Below are positions 62,612-64,000 of a stretch of 64,000 nucleotides of DNA, one piece after another. The notes beneath the pieces are model-generated. The model saw nothing but the letters and a program-made list of their open reading frames with translations. It was not told the DNA's origin and ran no database searches. Each line of letters opens with the position of its first letter. Positions within the stretch are counted from its first letter, which is position 1. The stretch spans positions 1 to 64,000 of the forward strand of contig CAYMHU010000019.1 in NCBI GenBank assembly GCA_964390335.1, given 5' to 3'. A program made the position numbers and the translations under genes. The stretch is from Granulosicoccus sp964390335. GTDB taxonomy: Bacteria; Pseudomonadota; Gammaproteobacteria; Granulosicoccales; Granulosicoccaceae.

Positions 62612-64000
62612 ATGTATCTTGGTATTGATCTCGGCACGTCCAGCGTTAAAACCGTATTGATGGACGAGCAGCAGCATATTGTTGCTAGTAGCAGTTCGCC
62701 ACTAACCGTTCAGCGACCCGCCGATGGTTGGTCAGAGCAAGATCCTGCCAGCTGGATTAGTGCCATTGAAAATACGTTAGGCGAATTACACGCTAACCAC
62801 GCTCAATTAATGCACGCTGTGAAAGGCATTGGCTTATCCGGGCATATGCACGGAGCAACCTTGCTCGACAAAGCCAACAAAGTGTTAAGACCGTGCATAC
62901 TATGGAACGACACTCGTAGCCACCAAGAAGCTGCACAACTCGATACAGAGTCATCCCGTAATCTCTGCGGCAACATTTTATTTCCCGGGTTTACAGCGCC
63001 AAAACTTGCGTGGGTTGCCAAACATGAACCCGACATTTTCAGTCAAGTCAGCAAAGTGTTATTGCCCAAGGATTATGCACGCTTGTGGTTAACCGGCGAA
63101 CATGTATCTGAAATGTCTGATGCAGCGGGCACAGGTTGGTTAGATGTTGCAAAACGTGCTTGGTCCGATGAACTGTTAGCTGCAACATCCCTGTCAAGCG
63201 CCCAAATGCCAGCGCTCGTAGAAGGCACTGCTGTATCCGGGCAACTAAGACAAGAACTGAGTAGCCGTTTCGGTTTACCTAGCAATGTAGTCGTGGCAGG
63301 TGGCGCTGGCGACAACGCTGCATCTGCGTGCGGTATGGGCGTGGTCGCAGCAAACAGTGCATTTTTATCATTAGGCACTTCGGGTGTGTTGTTCGCATCC
63401 AATGCAAGCTATCAGCCCAACGCCGAAAGTGCGGTGCACACGTTTTGTCATGCCATCCCCAATACATGGCATCAAATGGGTGTCATCCTTGCCGCCACCG
63501 ACGCATTAAATTGGCTAAGTACAACACTGGGACAATCACCCAGCGACCTCAGCAATGCGCTGGAATCAACAACCGCTGATGCTACTGATGTGATATTTCT
63601 TCCGTACTTGGGCGGCGAAAGAACGCCGCATAACGATGCGAATGCACGCGGTGTGTTTCTCGGCTTATCGCATACCACCGATACCAAAGCCATGACTAAG
63701 GCCGTACTACAAGGTGTTGCATTCGCTTTTAAAGACAGCCAAAACGCGTTAGCAACCGCAGGCACGCAATTACAAAACGTGTTTGCTATTGGCGGCGGTT
63801 CTAATTCACGCTATTGGCTACAAATGCTCGCCAGCACCCTGGATTTACCCTTGCTAGTCACCGTCGATGGCGACTTCGGGGCCAGTTTAGGCGCTGCACG
63901 ACTGGGCATGATCGCCGCTGAAAACGCAGACCCACTGAGTATCTGCACACCGCCTGCTATCGAGAAAACCATCGAGCCGGAACCGCAGTTCGCAAGCTCG
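62612..64000 (+). CDS. xylB: Xylulokinase (truncated by the window end)
   Basis: At least 463 residues from ATG 62612, with the frame still open at 64000. FGGY-family carbohydrate kinase: MYLGIDLGTSSVKTVLMDEQ at the start, the xylulokinase-type SGHMHGATLLD, ILWNDTRSHQEA and LSEMSDAAGT-like region, then GGGSNSRYWLQMLASTLDLP near the end. It phosphorylates D-xylulose in the cytoplasm, or a related ketose. It is the last visible gene of the ROK-cytochrome-CRTAC1 operon. Typical length is about 480-490 residues, so only ~20-30 residues are missing. Confidence 0.92.
   Translation, partial: MYLGIDLGTSSVKTVLMDEQQHIVASSSSPLTVQRPADGWSEQDPASWISAIENTLGELHANHAQLMHAVKGIGLSGHMHGATLLDKANKVLRPCILWNDTRSHQEAAQLDTESSRNLCGNILFPGFTAPKLAWVAKHEPDIFSQVSKVLLPKDYARLWLTGEHVSEMSDAAGTGWLDVAKRAWSDELLAATSLSSAQMPALVEGTAVSGQLRQELSSRFGLPSNVVVAGGAGDNAASACGMGVVAANSAFLSLGTSGVLFASNASYQPNAESAVHTFCHAIPNTWHQMGVILAATDALNWLSTTLGQSPSDLSNALESTTADATDVIFLPYLGGERTPHNDANARGVFLGLSHTTDTKAMTKAVLQGVAFAFKDSQNALATAGTQLQNVFAIGGGSNSRYWLQMLASTLDLPLLVTVDGDFGASLGAARLGMIAAENADPLSICTPPAIEKTIEPEPQFASS

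Noticed and set aside
1..64000. CRISPR arrays, rRNA genes, complete insertion sequences, prophage or recognised phage-defence systems
   Set aside because: No spaced repeat array, transposase, integrase or defence-family protein could be identified on either strand.

Overview
The window is chromosomal DNA of a free-living, aerobic, probably marine gammaproteobacterium of moderate GC content. The tRNA-Arg(UCG), HspQ, YgiQ, DUF4124 proteins, the heterotetrameric sarcosine oxidase and the DHOR/CRTAC1 proteins all fit that reading. An affinity with Arenicellales or Granulosicoccaceae-like lineages is only a guess. It is a scaffold with four 100-N joins. Two of them (33531-33630 and 50478-50577) are flanked by identical 55-base ends. 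This is what contigs overlapping by one assembly k-mer look like, so no sequence need be missing there. The join at 17-116 falls inside a tRNA that becomes exactly 73 nt when the Ns are deleted. The join at 56537-56636 hides real missing coding sequence.

Layout. 1-375: two tRNA-Arg genes on the minus strand, one intact and one broken in the T-loop by an 81-nt block of stem-loops. 631-7473: a YceI protein, a cytochrome b561-YceI fusion, pyruvate carboxylase and an M20 peptidase. 7476-10045: an AT-rich islet (a lipoprotein and a methyltransferase-like gene) bounded by a second, synonymously diverged copy of the peptidase 3' end, as left by elements that integrate at the 3' end of a gene. 10051-12206: small accessory genes. 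12326-18639: sarcosine oxidase soxBDAG, divergent from a BKACE-family gene, pointing to betaine/carnitine/sarcosine catabolism. 18650-36613: an astacin protease, an HTTM-DCC membrane protein, an RND efflux pump with an odd adaptor tail, YgiQ, an SDR protein, a decayed 5'-nucleotidase, HspQ, and envelope or acidic proteins of unknown role.

37010-40885: an aminotransferase, two overlapping Lin0512 paralogues, a lipoprotein and a DUF4124 protein. 40912-49727: two divergent TauE/SafE exporters, then a five-gene minus-strand operon (TctC-TctB-TctA, acylating aldehyde dehydrogenase, acyl-CoA ligase) divergent from a LacI-type regulator that has a textbook operator between them. The content fits uptake of sulfoacetate and its conversion to sulfoacetaldehyde. 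49749-54699: a membrane Ser/Thr kinase, long-form GAPDH and a DUF4159 protein. 54905-64000: a xylose-type ABC importer divergent from a translationally coupled operon of ROK regulator, di-heme cytochrome, CRTAC1 protein and xylulokinase (cut by the window end).

Most promising for follow-up: the stem-loop-interrupted tRNA, the islet at the peptidase 3' end, the sugar operon containing two putative periplasmic proteins of unknown role, and the LacI-controlled sulfonate-type cluster.
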